NCBI GenBank assembly: GCA_025449115.1
Contig: JAHLKC010000132.1
Span: forward strand, 1 to 64,000
Source of the DNA: Chytridium lagenaria
Lineage: Eukaryota; Chytridiomycota; Chytridiomycetes; Chytridiales; Chytridiaceae
Length of the DNA: 64,000 bases
Direction: 5' to 3'
Shown: one piece after another, positions 50,976 through 63,900 of the stretch
Position numbering within the stretch: the first letter of the stretch is position 1
How the letters are laid out: every line of letters starts with the position of its first letter
Position numbers and translations under genes: made by a program
The notes under the pieces: generated by a model
The model's input: the letters and a program-made list of their open reading frames with translations, nothing else
What the model was told of the DNA's origin: nothing
Databases searched by the model: none

Positions 50976-53278
50976 GTTACTTGTTAGGTTCTTAGGATCC
51001 AGGAAAGTTTTCTTAATAATTAAATATTTAAATATGCCCAGAACTTTGAACCAAGACTACCATGCACGCAAGTAGTAGTAGCACACAGGCCATTCATTAT
51101 CATGTTGTTGACTTAAGTTAAATGAAAATAAACGGTATGGGGGACTACAAGGGCAACCAGAACGCTTCCAACTTGCCTTGGTTTGGTACCCTTTCCGTCT
51201 TAATGTTATTCTGAGCACTTTGCGTCCTGAAAGATTGTTTTGGCAGGTCGAAAAGTACAGGCCGTTGCTATTAAAGGACGTCGTGAGAAACTAGAGACTG
51301 CGACTAGACTGGAAATCATTGCAACAATTTAAAATATGACGAACCTCATCATCTCTGTGAATTTCCCATCCTTCTCGAGTCATAAAATAATTATTTATGG
51401 TGAGGCAGACAGGTGATTATTAATGTATTTGGCAGGTTATGCTACTTCAAGGTGTTGGGGATTGATTTTTTTCAAAAGTATGATACCTGGTGATTTCTTA
51501 AGCGACGACACGAATCACCCTTGCCTGCAATGTCATGCAAAATTATCGAGCTCATTTAGTCCAGGTGTGCTATCTTGAGGTACGTGAGGTTATCTGACCA
51601 GCAACTACTGAAGGGGTTGGTGGAGAGGACTATAATCTTCATGATTTAAAAACATGCTGATTGAAACCATGGTGATAGGTTGAGTATATTTTCTTGGCAG
51701 TTTAGAAGCCATTATCTTCACATCTAAGCGAGATATGCGTCAAGCCGTCAAGAATCTCCAGTACAAATTCTGGATTTGCTTTTATCACTGCCGACAGTAC
51801 CCTGTGGTCATTGCCGACGTTATTTTAAGTTATCTGAAAGGTGATATGATACTGCCTCGTCGCGGCCTCTGGCGTTATGGGAGGATATGGTGGTTTTTGC
51901 TGTTGTGAACATTACACTTTTGCGGGAAATCAGGCAGACATATATGGGAGGGGTCGTTCAGGTTTCGGGGCTTACAGCATAGCTATGTTTGGTTTCGATG
52001 GTCGTTAACATTCAGCAATAATCCACTTTCATTAGTTCTTTATAAGATTATCTTATCTTCTCCATACTTTCTTCCTTTTGTTAGGTACAGAAATTCATAT
52101 TTTTTTGATAATAATATCGCGGAGTCGAAAAAGGGAATAAATACTTTCGAAAAATGTTATAAGGCTAAAAGGTAGAGAAATATGAAGTTAGACCTTCGCT
52201 ATCTTAGCCTTTACCTGCGAAATGAGAAATTGCGAGAAAACTAGAACACGGTTAAAAGAATTGAAGAATCTGTATATCAATTAGCCATATTTACCTTGCT
52301 CATGCGACAAAACTTTTTGATCACACTCACAGATCCCTTTTAGATACATCAGCAACGCCGCGACATTGGATATAGCTTAACCTCAAGGAGTTCTTCAACT
52401 GGTCCATGGCCAATAGGAACCAGTTTCCTCCCATCCAATTCATAATATTATCCCGGCCACTTTAACCAGCGTCACAAATTGTACATCCACTTCTTTGTCT
52501 TCTAAAGGGGCTGACATACCGTCTGTCTTTCTCTCGAACTCTCGCCATGAGTCTAGCAAGATCTTTTAAAAAAAAAAAGATCCGAGCCCCGTTCTTAATT
52601 AGCAGACCTATTATCATCGTGATTTAACTTTATATATGCTCCGGCGACCAACAAAGCCCTCACCGCGTTGAAAGATTCACTGTAACGCTCCGGCGACTAT
52701 CTAGTCGTAAAATCAGATTTGCGATAAGGATTAAAAGGCACCAAGATCAAGGTTCAAGAAATTATTGCCTAGTGCAATATGCAAGAGCCCGATCATAGTC
52801 CCGCATGCATTCCATTAATTGGTGCCTCAAAAAGTAAATGGACTGTGGTTTCGCACCAATAGAAGCCTTCAACCGCTCCTCTTCTGATTTTCTAAGCTCT
52901 TCGTATCAATGTAGTCAGGACATATTCATGCAACTCGGCAATCCTTCAGCGTGGAATCAAGTTTGGGTGAGGAACAAAGGAGTATCTCATCATCCAAACA
53001 TATTTTCTGGAAAGTAAATATTTTGATGGACCTTACGCTTGCACTGTACCGTCTCGCGAATCTCAAACAAATATTCGTTGATTATCAACGTAAATAGCTG
53101 TTAACCAAACATGAGGCGATATATGATTAGTCTCTAACAAAACCTCGGATATTACATCGTTCTATAATTTACTTTTTCCCTACATATCGCTAACCATAAG
53201 AGAGTAATAATGACACATGCATTTCAACACCTTCAACATTTTACGTTCGGCATTTGGAGAACCGAAGAACACGGATAG
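50976..53278. other. Gene-poor intergenic region
   Basis: 2.3 kb, the longest stretch without a supported gene. Six frames are closed by stops at ordinary intervals. A short repeat, GCTCCGGCGAC, occurs twice (near 52638 and 52687). No terminal inverted repeats, reverse transcriptase or transposase fragments were recognised. It may hold regulatory or non-coding RNA content that I cannot see. Confidence 0.5.
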
Positions 53279-54869
53279 ATGGCGGCAAGCGGATTTTCGG
53301 AGTTTTGCACACTCGAGACGTTACTGAAATGGATGTGTAACAATCCCCTAGACACTAACATAAACCGACCGACTTCGTCCTTTTGTACACCAAATAACTT
53401 ATCTGCATCAGCGCAAATGGGCATCCCCCAACCCAACAACGACGGCACTTCACCAAAGGGCACCTACTTCCTTTTAGAGGCTGCCAGAGATCGTGCTGCT
53501 TACGATAGACTACTTGTCAACACTATTGACCTTAGTCTTCCTGGAAACTACATCCCAGACTTCCCTCATAACAGCACAGCAAAGGCATCGGCCTTCTTTG
53601 ATTCCATTTCATCCATTGCTGATCCGCTTGCAGACGCTCTTGTTGCAAAACATGGACCCGCATACCATCTCAAGGTCATGGACGAGGACGTTGACTATCT
53701 TGCTGAAGCCCTCAACCTTAAAGAAATCCCAGCTTGGGTCAACCAGGATGCCATACGTCGAGGACAATTGTTCTTTTGGAGGAACCTTACCCTCATATTT
53801 GACATTCTTCTTCATCTCAGCCTTGCTAGTGAGTAACTTTATTGTTTTTCTGATAACCCTTCTGATCCAACTTCTCCCTTTGAAAGGTGGCTTTGGTGTT
53901 CCTCGAATCGATGCCGTCTTGCTTGCAACAGGCTACCTTTCCGATCCCAAAAGATCTTATCGTCGGCTTCTTGAAACCACCCAAATGTCAGCCGACGCAA
54001 TGACGTTTGATGAGCTCGCAAAGGTCGGAGGAAAAGGATGGCGTCATGTTATCAAAGTCAGGCTTTTGCATGCAGGTGTTCGTCTTCGCATCAAAAAGGG
54101 TAAAAAGACTATTTTACCTGGAGCTCATGAGTCCGTTGAGCCCATCAACCAGGCTGATATGGTAAAAGCGAATCTCCTCATTGTTCCTTGAAGTTTGTTC
54201 CCTTACCATGTCTTTTAGAATTCCACCCTTCTCAGCTTCCAAGCTGTCCTTCTATTGGGTCTCACTCGTGCTGGTCTCCGTATCTCCCATCAAGATGCGC
54301 AAGATTATACTGACGTATGGCGGTTCATTGGTCACCTTATTGGTGTGGAAGATTCCTCCAACTGCTGTCAATGGGGAGTTCGATGCCTCCATCTACATGC
54401 TCTTCAACTACGTCAAGAAGTACAGTCTTTCATCCCCCATCTCCCTCGCCAGCAAACCCCTCACTCACACGACAGCGCCATCGTCGTCGGCGACATTTCT
54501 ACAACAAGGCAGAACCTTACTCCCGATGAAGCAGAAAAGCTGAAGACGGCGGCCCGGGATTTATCAATGGGTGTGCTTACAGCGGTATCTGAGAATTCTC
54601 CGTATGGCATGGCGGTGGTTTATCATGTTGCTTTGGCAAGATGGCTTGCAGGGGATGTTGTTTCGAATGAATTGGGATTGCCGAAGACCAATTGGTTTCA
54701 TTGGCTTCGGGTTTATGTTAGGTTCTTGATCTTTAGATCGATTAGGAGTCTTTACTTTATTCCTGTGCTGGGGACGAGGCTGGTGAATAGGTTACCGGTT
54801 TTGGTGAAGAAGATGTTGGTGAAAGAAATTGAGAGAGTTTCGAAGGATGGAAAGGTGGCTGGGAAGTAG
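53279..54869 (+). CDS. DUF2236/mpaB-type haem oxygenase-like protein
   Basis: The ATG at 53279 opens MAASGFSEFCTLETLLKWMC. The conserved core reads DILLHLSLA, GGFGVPRIDAVLLATGYLSD, then FDELAKVGGKGWRHVIKVRL, LHAGVRLRIKK, and after an intron INQADM, NSTLLSFQAVLLLGLTRAGL, RISHQDAQDYTDVWRFIGHL and IGV. WRHVIKVRLLHAGVR, then DYTDVWRFIGHLIGV, are hallmark blocks of the family that includes latex-clearing protein Lcp and fungal MpaB; the central His is a likely haem ligand. The C-terminal part has a hydrophobic helix (VYVRFLIFRSIRSLYFIPVL), possibly an ER anchor. Introns lie near 53830-53885 and 54160-54218. Sequence between 54350 and 54480 changes frame (for example GEFDASIYMLFNYVKKY in another frame), so single-base errors are likely there. 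Substrate unknown; MpaB itself cleaves a prenyl chain. Confidence 0.82.
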
Positions 54870-55596
54870 TGGGTGATTAGAAGATAATGTGGGGTTGAAA
54901 TGGCTGCCTCTTTCTTTTGTATCGTAAAACAGAATAACTTCATCATCAGTAAATAAAAATAGCCCAAATCGCATCGTATGTAATTCATTCCTTTATAAAA
55001 CTATCTTACACGTGCTCTTCTATAATAAAGATCTATCTTCAATATAATTGTGGCATTTCACGAACTGTGTCAAGAATTTATTTGCCGAGCGTTGGGTAGA
55101 AGCCTGAGTCGAGGTTGTCCACTGGGCCGAGATTGATCTTGGCGACGATTGGATGGAAAGGTTTATATTTTTATTATTCTTAGCAGACGTGTTTCGTCAT
55201 GAATATTTTGATAGTGCCCTTCTTGCGTCGAGATATTCCACTTGCATCAGCAATTTAATGTAATATCACCCAAAAGGCGATTCCTTGTTCATTGCAGATT
55301 TGCACTCTTTCCCTTTGATATGCAATCTGAATCAAATTATCCAAGCTTGAATATTTACAAATCGGCTGAGACTTGAGACTTCCTGCTGGTTCTTTGGTGC
55401 ATATTAAAAAATTACGGTAATAAAAACGGCAAAGCAAGTATCATTTCGCAGAGACTGATATATTCCAACTGAGATAGCAAAATGCAAAATCAAAGGTGCT
55501 TTGATGAGCAAAGAAGAAAGCTGAGAGGCCAAAGCAAAAGATGAGGGCATTAAACATCAAATCACATGTCTCAAGGCATCCATCCTATCCGACACT
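54870..55596. other. Convergent intergenic region
   Basis: 730 bases between two 3' ends. Moderately AT-rich, with poly-A-signal-like AATAAA sequences (near 54952 and 55024). No gene is seen. Confidence 0.5.
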
Positions 55597-56634
55597 TCAT
55601 GCAGATTGGGGAAGCTTGGTAACGCGGAGGTAAGGCTTGATAGTCTTGTAACCGGGGAAGATCTGGTGGAATAAAATAACAGCGTCAATACAACGTCAAA
55701 ATGTAATTAGAGGTCGGGACACTTACCTTGGCAGCCTCGTCGTTAGACACGGATGCATGAATGATGACCTCCTCGTTGATGCCCTTCCAGTTAGCAGGAG
55801 TAGCGATCTTGTGCTGATCAACGAGCTGAAGCGAGTCAATGGTACGGAGGATTTCGTCAAAGTTGCGGCCGGTGGAAGCGGGGTAGGTGAGGATGAGACG
55901 GATCACGTTCTTGGGGTCGATAATGAAGACGGACCTAACGGTGAGAGGCATACCGACCTTGTCGATGTTGGTGGCATCTTGATGGTCAAGCATGTCGTAA
56001 AGGGTGGCGATCTTACGGTCCTTGTCCGCAATGATAGGGAACTTGACACTGCAGTTCTATAATAGATGATATGTTTTAAGAAGACGGACGGAATGAGCCC
56101 AGACGGAATGAGCGAGTGGGTAGAGGTAATGTGAATGCATTTTATGAGATAAGAAAAGACCAACCTGAGTCTCGTCAATGTCAGCAATCCATGCCTCGTG
56201 GGACTCGAGGGTGTTGCAGGAGAGACCGAGAACCTTGACGCCGCGTTTCTCCCACTCGTCATTAAGCTTGGCAACCTGGCCGAGCTCGGTAGTGCAGACG
56301 GGGGCTTAAGAATGAGTGTGGGTAAGTAAAAGAAGAAGGACGCGGACGGTAAAATAAGGTCTTAATGCAGTTTAAAGAGATATCAACTCACTAAAGTCCT
56401 CGGGATGGGAGAAGAGGATGGCCCAGGCTCCTTGCTTGTACGCATGGAATGAGATCTCGCCCTTAGTAGTGGCGGCGGTGAAGGTAGGGGCAATATCTCC
56501 GAGACGCTGTTAAAAGCAAAGATCAGAGAGGACCATACACGTGGGTATCATGTTAAGGGCCATCCTTGGTCATGACGGAAAGTTGGATGTAGTCGCGGGA
56601 GCGAAGGTCTGCATGCCCATGCACTCACCACCAT
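55597..56634 (-). CDS. 1-Cys peroxiredoxin (PRDX6/Prx1 type)
   Basis: A thiol peroxidase that reduces hydrogen peroxide and organic peroxides. The first exon is only ATGGTG (56634-56629), and exon 2 continues RLGDIAPTFTAATTKGEISF. The active-site region is AWAILFSHPEDF, an intron, then PVCTTELGQVAKLNDEW, with the peroxidatic Cys in PVCTTE. Then GVKVLGLSCNTLESHEAWIA, FPIIADKDRKIATLYDMLD, VGMPLTVRSVFIIDPKNVIR, LILTYPASTGRNFDEILRT and IDSLQLVDQHKIATPANWK complete the Prx6 pattern. The C-terminal exon ends IFPGYKTIKPYLRVTKLPQS and Ala. Five exons are inferred, with introns near 55665-55728, 56050-56165, 56307-56393 and 56509-56628. No frame break is visible. Confidence 0.93.
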
Positions 56635-57136
56635 TTTAGTTTATGTTTCTGAACAAGAATATTTTTATTCACTTAAATTTATTTTACTTTCATTGATGCC
56701 GAGTTGCTAACTCGTACTCTTGAGCTTCACATTATCAACGGTTGATATGTTAAGGAGAGGGGAAATTGGCTTTTAGCGACAAAGATTACTTTATTTGTGA
56801 ATAATGTTTGAAAATCAAATAGTGAGCGATTTTATTACGCATTTGTACCTCAGTATTGCGTGATCTCATTCCTCTTTTCGTTTATTAAGCAAGCTTTGGT
56901 CCAGCCAATAAGCATTTACGATGTTATTCTATTATTTTATCCGCAAACATCGATACATCCATATGTGATGTGGGCGATCAAGTGGTTCAAAACGTCGTGA
57001 CGGCCGTCCTTACACAGATACGTATGGTAGCAATTTGGAAAAAACATCTTTGTCCATTTCAAGTTCAAATCTCACTTTCAAGGGGCCAGAGTGCTGAACT
57101 TCCAAGTGATCATGAATCGTGCATCACTCAGACATA

Positions 57137-57214
57137 ACATCCATTTATCATCCATTCATCCAGAAAGCATCCATCCATAAATTCATTCATCCCTCCATCC
57201 CTCCATCCATACAG
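57137..57214. repeat. Degenerate CATC/CATT tetranucleotide repeats
   Basis: About 80 bases made of irregular CATC, CATT and CCTC tetranucleotides. It lies upstream of the first Clr2-like gene. Probably a slippage-derived microsatellite. Confidence 0.7.
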
Positions 57215-57259
57215 CCACGTCTAGTCAAACCTCCCTCTTGCCTTTTGTACTATCTATTC

Positions 57260-57293
57260 AGAGCGTTAGCGCATGCAGAGCGTTAGCGCATGC
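57260..57293. repeat. Perfect 17-base tandem duplication
   Basis: The unit AGAGCGTTAGCGCATGC occurs at 57260-57276 and again, without spacer, at 57277-57293. It is followed by further sequence with no third copy. It lies 74 bases before the ATG of the first Clr2-like gene, so it could be in the 5' leader or promoter. Confidence 0.9.
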
Positions 57294-57366
57294 ATTCCTG
57301 AGTTGTTTTCTTTTATGGCGACCGAGCAGCATTTTTAAGAGAGTCGTGAAAAATTTGTTAAAAAGC

Positions 57367-60300
57367 ATGGAATTCTTTTCTCCTTCTGGACATCATACAC
57401 CAACTCCTCAAAAGAAGAATAGTATGATGGGTGCATCACCACTGACAGACCTACCACCTCCTCACTCTGACGGTGTGGAGAATGGACCTGTTGTAAATTC
57501 TTCTTGGTATAGGGCCAAGAAGGACGAGGTGCTTCGCTACCTGCAAAAGTTGACTCCTCAACTGATTGAGGCTTATGAGGAGTACCCCGCGGGAATACCT
57601 GGAGTGGGCGAGGGGGATGGTGACAAACCTGCTGCTTCTGTCAAGTTTGGAAGGAATGTGGAGTTGACAGAGTTGCCTTTGAATTACACTCTTTGGTGTC
57701 AAAGGCGGACTGGGTCAAACCATGTTGATAAGTACCTCTATGGGCATCCTGGAGGAAATCGTTTTAGAAGGTATGAAATACTTGCTCAGTATATATTTGC
57801 TTTCCTTGATATTGCTGGAGCAAGGAAAGTTTTACTCACTTGTCACGTTTCAGTGTAATTGAATTTAAACCCCACCTGCTATGGCTCGCTACCGGCAGAC
57901 AGGGCCGTTGCTCATGTTGTCTTTGCAAAAAGGGAGGCGTTCCTAGTGCTTCCCCCAAGGGCCGAAGGCAAACGCTCCCTGCATCGTCATCAACCCCGGT
58001 TTCAAAGGCCCGCAAACCGCAAAGAGCGACGGAAAGGTCAATTAGCCTCATTCTTTAATCTCCCGTATCTTTTTAAGCGAGTTTAAATTTTCGCCTTCAT
58101 AATTAGCGGCGATTAACCTGTTTATTCCCATTTAGGTATCCAAAAATGTCGAAAAGCGAAAGCCAGTAGACCCACCATTTTCCCTTGAAGAGTATGAGGC
58201 TAAACGAGCAAAGCGGCTTGATCAAGAAGTCGAGGTTATCGTGGGCGAAATGGAATCTCCAGAAGTGCAAGAATCTGGTGGCAAAAGAAAGAGAGCAGAC
58301 GAGGGGATGAATGGTGAAGACTCAAATGCGACCGACTCAAAGCCGAAAATACCTGTGAGCGAAGCAAAGCGCGTCAAGGTTTGGTGACTGTATTTTTTTT
58401 CCTATTCTGTTCATTTTGCTAACGTTTTTTTTTTCCTTATTCCTTCAGCATGTTTACGCAACGCCTGTGGACGATGAAACCTTGCAACGTTTGAGACATG
58501 GCGTTGAGGAGGTTTTGAGGTCGAAAGATTCAGAGAATCTTAGCTTCAAAGTTGTCTACGCCAAGGTCGAGAGTTTGGTCAACGTTCCGGAAGAATTCAG
58601 AAATGACGATTACAAAAAGAAGCTTGAAAACCTTATATACGAAGCCACGATCAAAGAGGTTCTTCTCATCTCAGATATTCGGACTGTTACCGCCACATCT
58701 GTGAGACTAGATGTTGAAAAGTTACTCGCAGTTCGTTTCACCCACGACATGATAGAGTCCTTGAACACTCTTATTCGTCAATGCTTCAAGGAGATTTCTA
58801 AGATTAAACATGATGAGTCGGCACTCGAGATCTATACGAAGATATTAAAAAAATTATCGAGTTGTCCAAATCCTCTACTGTCGACCCGACAAATGTCTTG
58901 CTTCAACTGGAAACCAAGCTGAACCTTAGCCTCAAGCCTGCAAGGAAGGCGCTTCTCAAGCATATTGTTTCCGTTGCTGAGCGTGTGACTGACAGTAAGG
59001 CAAGTGCTACGATGGCAGAGGGACCAAAGGTTGTTGAAGAGGCCGCAAGCAAGATGGATGTAGATCCTGTGAAAACGCGCGGCACGATTCCTGGTGTTGA
59101 TGCTAGCGCGGCTTTTGTGTCGAAGGCCTCTGACAAGGTGGACATTGGCTCTGAGAATGTGCCAGAAGGTATCTAGCGCTCTTTTAAAGAGCAGATTTTA
59201 ATAGTCCCCTCTCCACTTTTTATGTTATATTTGCAATCCTTTTCCTTCGAGGTTTTTTTAACTGTTACATGTTACGGGCTTTTTTCTACCGACTCGTGAA
59301 CTCTTTTTGTCACCTTCAAAATCGATAAACCTTTAATTTATTTTATTTTCTTTTTGACCCCCCTTTTTTCAACACCGTTAATTGTTTGAAAGTCCTTTAA
59401 GTCTAATAAATGTGTTAGATGTTATTTTGTATACCAAGTCCATTAAGGCATTCCTTGCTGAAGCGCGCGGTGCGGGTGCCGAACATGTGAAGGCTTTTGC
59501 GTTGGAGAAGATGAAGGCCAAGTTCACGATTACCGAAGAAGAAACCGCGGTTGTGGATATCCTTATCGATAAGGAGATTGAAAAGGAGGCAACGGGTGGG
59601 GGAAAATGCGAAACCGGATGTTCAAAAAGAACCGGAAGATGCCAGTGCGCCCGATGTTGCTTTTGGCGCGACTGGCGCAATGGATGTGGATGTTGCACCT
59701 GTCGGCGTGCCGGATGAGGAGACGGCTCAGGTGGCGTTGGCTGGGGGCTTACCATATGAGGAGACCGCTCATGAAGAACTGGCTGAGGTAACGCCAGCGT
59801 TGGCCGCCATGCCTGTCCCGGCTGCTGGTGCTCTTCCTATTGAGTCTAACGAAGCGGTGCCTTTGATTCCTAAGGCTTCAAAGCCTCCGCCTACAAAGAT
59901 GGCTAAAAATGCACTTCCTGCCGGGGCCAGATCATCTGTCAATGTGGCAACGTATAGGGTGGACGAAATTGTTTGGGTGGAAGCGATCTTGCTTCCGAAA
60001 TACTGCCCAGCCTCGGTACCGTTTTTGGACGAACGTGGAGTCCTTCGACGAATGGAGACTGGATTTTTGAATGATGATATTGTTTTTTGGCCGGCAAAGG
60101 TTGTGGCAGTTGTAGGGACGGACCCGGACCCGACACTTTGGGGAACGCCGATTGTTCTTGATTCGAGCAAGAATGCAAATCATATTTTTGTAGGCACAAC
60201 GGCGTTTTTCGGAAAAGATGTTGTTGTGAAGCGACCTGGGTACCTTGTGACCTTTCTCCATATACCTGACATCAAGTTTTCGATACCCGAGATCTACGTG

Positions 60301-60829
60301 ACGCCATTCAGTGGTGTTGAAGTCCCCAAGTCCATCATCCTTTCCAGCAAGGCTCAAATCAAGCCGTATCTTGACGACCCTCTTTACGACATCACCATTG
60401 GCTCATTCCTTCTTGCCATCATTGAAGCACATTCATACGTGAGGGAGCTTGCTATCGCTAATATCCCGCCTGATCGTAATGTGACGCAAGTTCGTCTTGG
60501 GACTGAGGTTCTTCGCGTTGGGGATATTATTGTGACGTCGCTTGTTGAGCCGACGTCGCAGCTTGTTGTGGGGAAAAAGGACGTTGAGTCTTTTCTTTGC
60601 TGAAAAGTTTGTATGGAAGGGGGAAGAGGATATTGCTATTATGGGGGTGCCGGCTGTTGTTATGAGGAAGGATAATTATATTGTCAAGATTTCGAAGGGG
60701 CTGAAGAGCAAGAGGGCGAAGGTGGAGTTGAAGGATGTGGTGTGTCGATTTCATCATTCTTACGCGGATGTGGTGGTGGACGCGTGTCCGAGGAAGGGCG
60801 TCAAGCTTCAGTTGGGAGGACCATTGTGA
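57367..60829 (+). CDS. clr2: Clr2-family transcription-silencing protein, copy 1
   Basis: Clr2 is a subunit of the SHREC histone-deacetylase/remodelling complex that silences heterochromatin in fission yeast. The N-terminal silencing domain is shown by LTELPLNYTLWCQ, DKYLYGHPGGNRFR, intron, then SVIEFKPHLLWL and CSCCLC. A charged linker follows (ESGGKRKRADEG; VKHVYATPVDDET) and a helical region (LNTLIRQCFKEISKIKHD). The C-terminal Clr2 domain has YRVDEIVWVEAILLP, IVFWPAKVVAVV, ITIGSFLLAIIEAHS, then LGTEVLRVGDIIVTS, and ends HSYADVVVDACPRKGVKLQL. Frame breaks: A7 58847-58853 (one short), GGG 59594-59596 (one short), TTTT 60591-60594 (one long). A long T-rich intron spans about 59170-59420. The ATG at 57367 is the likely start. 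About 900 residues. Confidence 0.78.
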
Positions 60830-60995
60830 ATACTTTTTTCTTATATATTTTGCTGTTTATGTGCGTGTGTACTTGATTTGGATTGCGTTGTAAGAGGAGA
60901 GTTGCTTGTGACTTCGATGTGTTTTTGTTTCGAGTTTCTTTGCCTACTATTATTTGTACTACCATATTGCTTTTACAAGTTGTCCGTTGTCCGTC

Positions 60996-63900
60996 ATGGT
61001 GAAGAAGAAGGTGGTGCTTAGTGAGGTGCCGGTTCCAACCGAGCGACGGCATACTCGTGAATGGGAAGTCTGCAAGCACGTCACTGCCGCCGGAGACTGA
61101 TGCAGCCAACATTTCGAACATTTTGAATAGGGTAAACATGGGCCGTTGTTGACTTCCTGCTATTCCAGTAGACTCTTGAAGGATGATATCAGAATTAAAA
61201 GATCTTTGTCGTTTTTTTCCTTAAATGTTATAGGATACTTGAGAACAAAAAGCTTGGGCCTCTAAATTCTCTAATCCTTTTTTTTTTTGGTTTTTTTTTT
61301 TTTTGGTTTATTACAGATAGCGGACGCACTTAAAAATGCCTACATAATGCATCCGAACTTGTGCCTGGTCTTGATCTTGACCCTAACACGGACTTAAGCT
61401 TTACCAAGAATGCAAAACTTCCACGACTGCCAAGAGATATCAAGTGGTGATTAGATTTTTGACCTATCGTCATTTTCTTTATTAAAAATTACATCCCAAA
61501 TGTTTAACCAAAAGCTTTATCACATTAGTATTATAGTTTAAGGTCTGGTAGTAAGCACTGCGATAGATATATTTATGGTCACCCAAAAGGGTAAGAAGAT
61601 TAGCTTTCTATTGATATACATGCCGCTTAAATGTTGGAAGTTGACTTGGATATCATTGAAACGGTATTTAGAACTACACACAGATTCCGCAGTTCTACCG
61701 AATTCATCACACACATTCTATTTCTGATTTCTCCTGAGCACTCAAACTACAGAAATTGCCGTTGCGTTCTTTGCAAAGGTACTGACGGGAAGCCCATTCT
61801 CTACCCCTCATCGTCGTCGCCATCCCAAATGGAACAACCGCTGATTAACGAAGTGACGCCAGACCACATTGCAGACTTTTCAGATAATAACTCTGTACAG
61901 TCGTCGGATAACGACGTTTCCATCCATTTGTCGGAACCCGAGTCGTTGCTAAAGGGGGGGCGGAGGGCTAGGTCGGAGGAGGGTCGGCGACCAAGCCGGC
62001 GAAACAGGGGGGGGCAAGGAGGTCGAAGAAGATTGCTGCTGTTGAGCCTGAATTTGAGGCGGGAGGAGCCTAAGGAGGAGAGGAAGATGGGGAGGGGGAG
62101 GCCGAAGAAGGATGCGCCAGAGGATGAGGATGAGCTTCAAATGAAAGACGGGAATAAGAAGAGGATGGGGACGGGGAAGGTTGAGCGGACTTCTGTGAAG
62201 AAAGCGCGGCTGCAGAAAGGGCAGGGGGCAAAGGGCATAGCTTTAAAGAGAGGGGCGAAGGAAGAGACTGAAGAAACATACGAAATTGAAGATGACGATG
62301 AGGACATTTTTGATTTGGATGTCGATTCGTCTAAGTTGGGAGGTAAGCTTTTGGAAATTACTTTTCATTCTTCATCTAATGATTGTGTTTTTATAATGGT
62401 GTAGCGACAAATAGAAGGGGACAATCGAAACGGGCCTCCGGACGTGAGGCAAAGGCAAGTATTTCGCCGCGAAATACATTGGAAAGTACGGCCATGAGAA
62501 GAGATCCGACACCTCCAGAAGAAGATGATGAGGATGTGTTTCAACCTCCAAAAGGTATAAATATATTCTTTCTTTAATGCTTATAATCGTGAAAAGGTCA
62601 TAACATTCGGAAAAATCACTTTCCGTCACTTAAGGAGGTCAAGCGTCCAAAGTTTGGTAAGTTTTTTTCGCAGCTGACTTCTTTACAACGTGTGTGGCCT
62701 TTCCCATTTCTGGCTTAAGCATTTACCACCATTAACCTCGATTAATATTCCGTTTTTTTTTTAAAAAATAAAATAAAGGTCAACCAAATAAACCAAGAAA
62801 GGGAACGAAGACTCATGTCCTTACTCCGTCTGAGAAAGCGTACGATATAGACTCCAGCGTCGAGAGCCTCCCGGATACCGACAGTCACGTTCCCACGAAA
62901 CCCTCCTACCGTCCAGCATACCGATGCAACGACGTTGTTTGGATTAAGGCCATGATGTCTTTGCCGTCATACCCCAAAATTATACGGGTGAAGCGCAAGG
63001 GTATGCAGGATGTCGTCGTAGATTTGACTAAATTTGTTGGTACCAATATCCTGTGGCCTTGCGTTGTGCGGGAGGTTTTTACTAGACCACCGTTTCATGA
63101 TGTACTTGCTTGGGGGCTCAAGTTCCACTCAGATGGTGTTGCGAGCTCATCGATGGTTGCTCAGACGCTTTCAACGATACAAGATGATAGCTATCCGCCT
63201 GTTTATCAAGTCGTTCCGATATCCAGTCACGATCTTATTGTGAATGTAGACGAGGCACATCTCTTTCCCTTAGCGAGTGAAGAGATTAACGAAGTGTTCA
63301 AGCACTTTACCGAAAGAGATATTGGAGGACTTTCTCATTCTTCGAACTCTGATGATGCGTTGGACGCAGATCCTTTGCTCATCGAATACGTTCGAGCTGT
63401 TGTGTCAGCCAAACATCATGCGTTTACAGCTTACAATCTCATAGGGGAACACTCAATAGTCTCGAATCGAATTGGGGATGAGGAGTTGAACGAGTGGACG
63501 TTCAGAGTTTTGCAGATGGGGGCGGAGGTTATTCATTTAGGAGATATCGTTCGAGTTCGATCTAGTGTTGTGAAGGAGCTTTTCCGAATTCCGCAGCATC
63601 CTCAACAGATTGACGCGATAAGAACAGAAGAGTTGCTAATGGAAGTGCTTTATTTGATTGAGGATAGGAGTGGGATGGTGATGGTTGAGGGGGTGTGTTG
63701 TCATGTTGAGGATTTGGAGGAGGCGCCGGATTTGCAGGAGCCGCTGAAGGTGCGGAGGACGCGACTTAGCCATGATCGAACGAGGTTGCTATATGGGGTG
63801 CGAACACCTATCAAAGTGAATGACTTGAAGATATCGAGGGGGCCTAAGAATGGTGGGAACTCTGCTGTATTTCAGAGGATTAAGGTGAAGATGGATGATG

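Larger units (their letters stand above)
56635..57366. other. Divergent intergenic region upstream of Clr2-like gene
   Basis: 730 bases between the peroxiredoxin start and the first Clr2-like start. Contains a CATC-rich tract (57137-57214) and a 17-base tandem duplication (57260-57293), listed separately. Confidence 0.6.

Noticed and set aside
50976..53278. Transposon remnant
   Set aside because: No transposase or reverse-transcriptase motif, terminal inverted repeats or target-site duplications could be seen.
57137..57214. Telomere or CRISPR-like repeats
   Set aside because: Irregular CATC tetranucleotides without spacers of constant length or telomere-type units.
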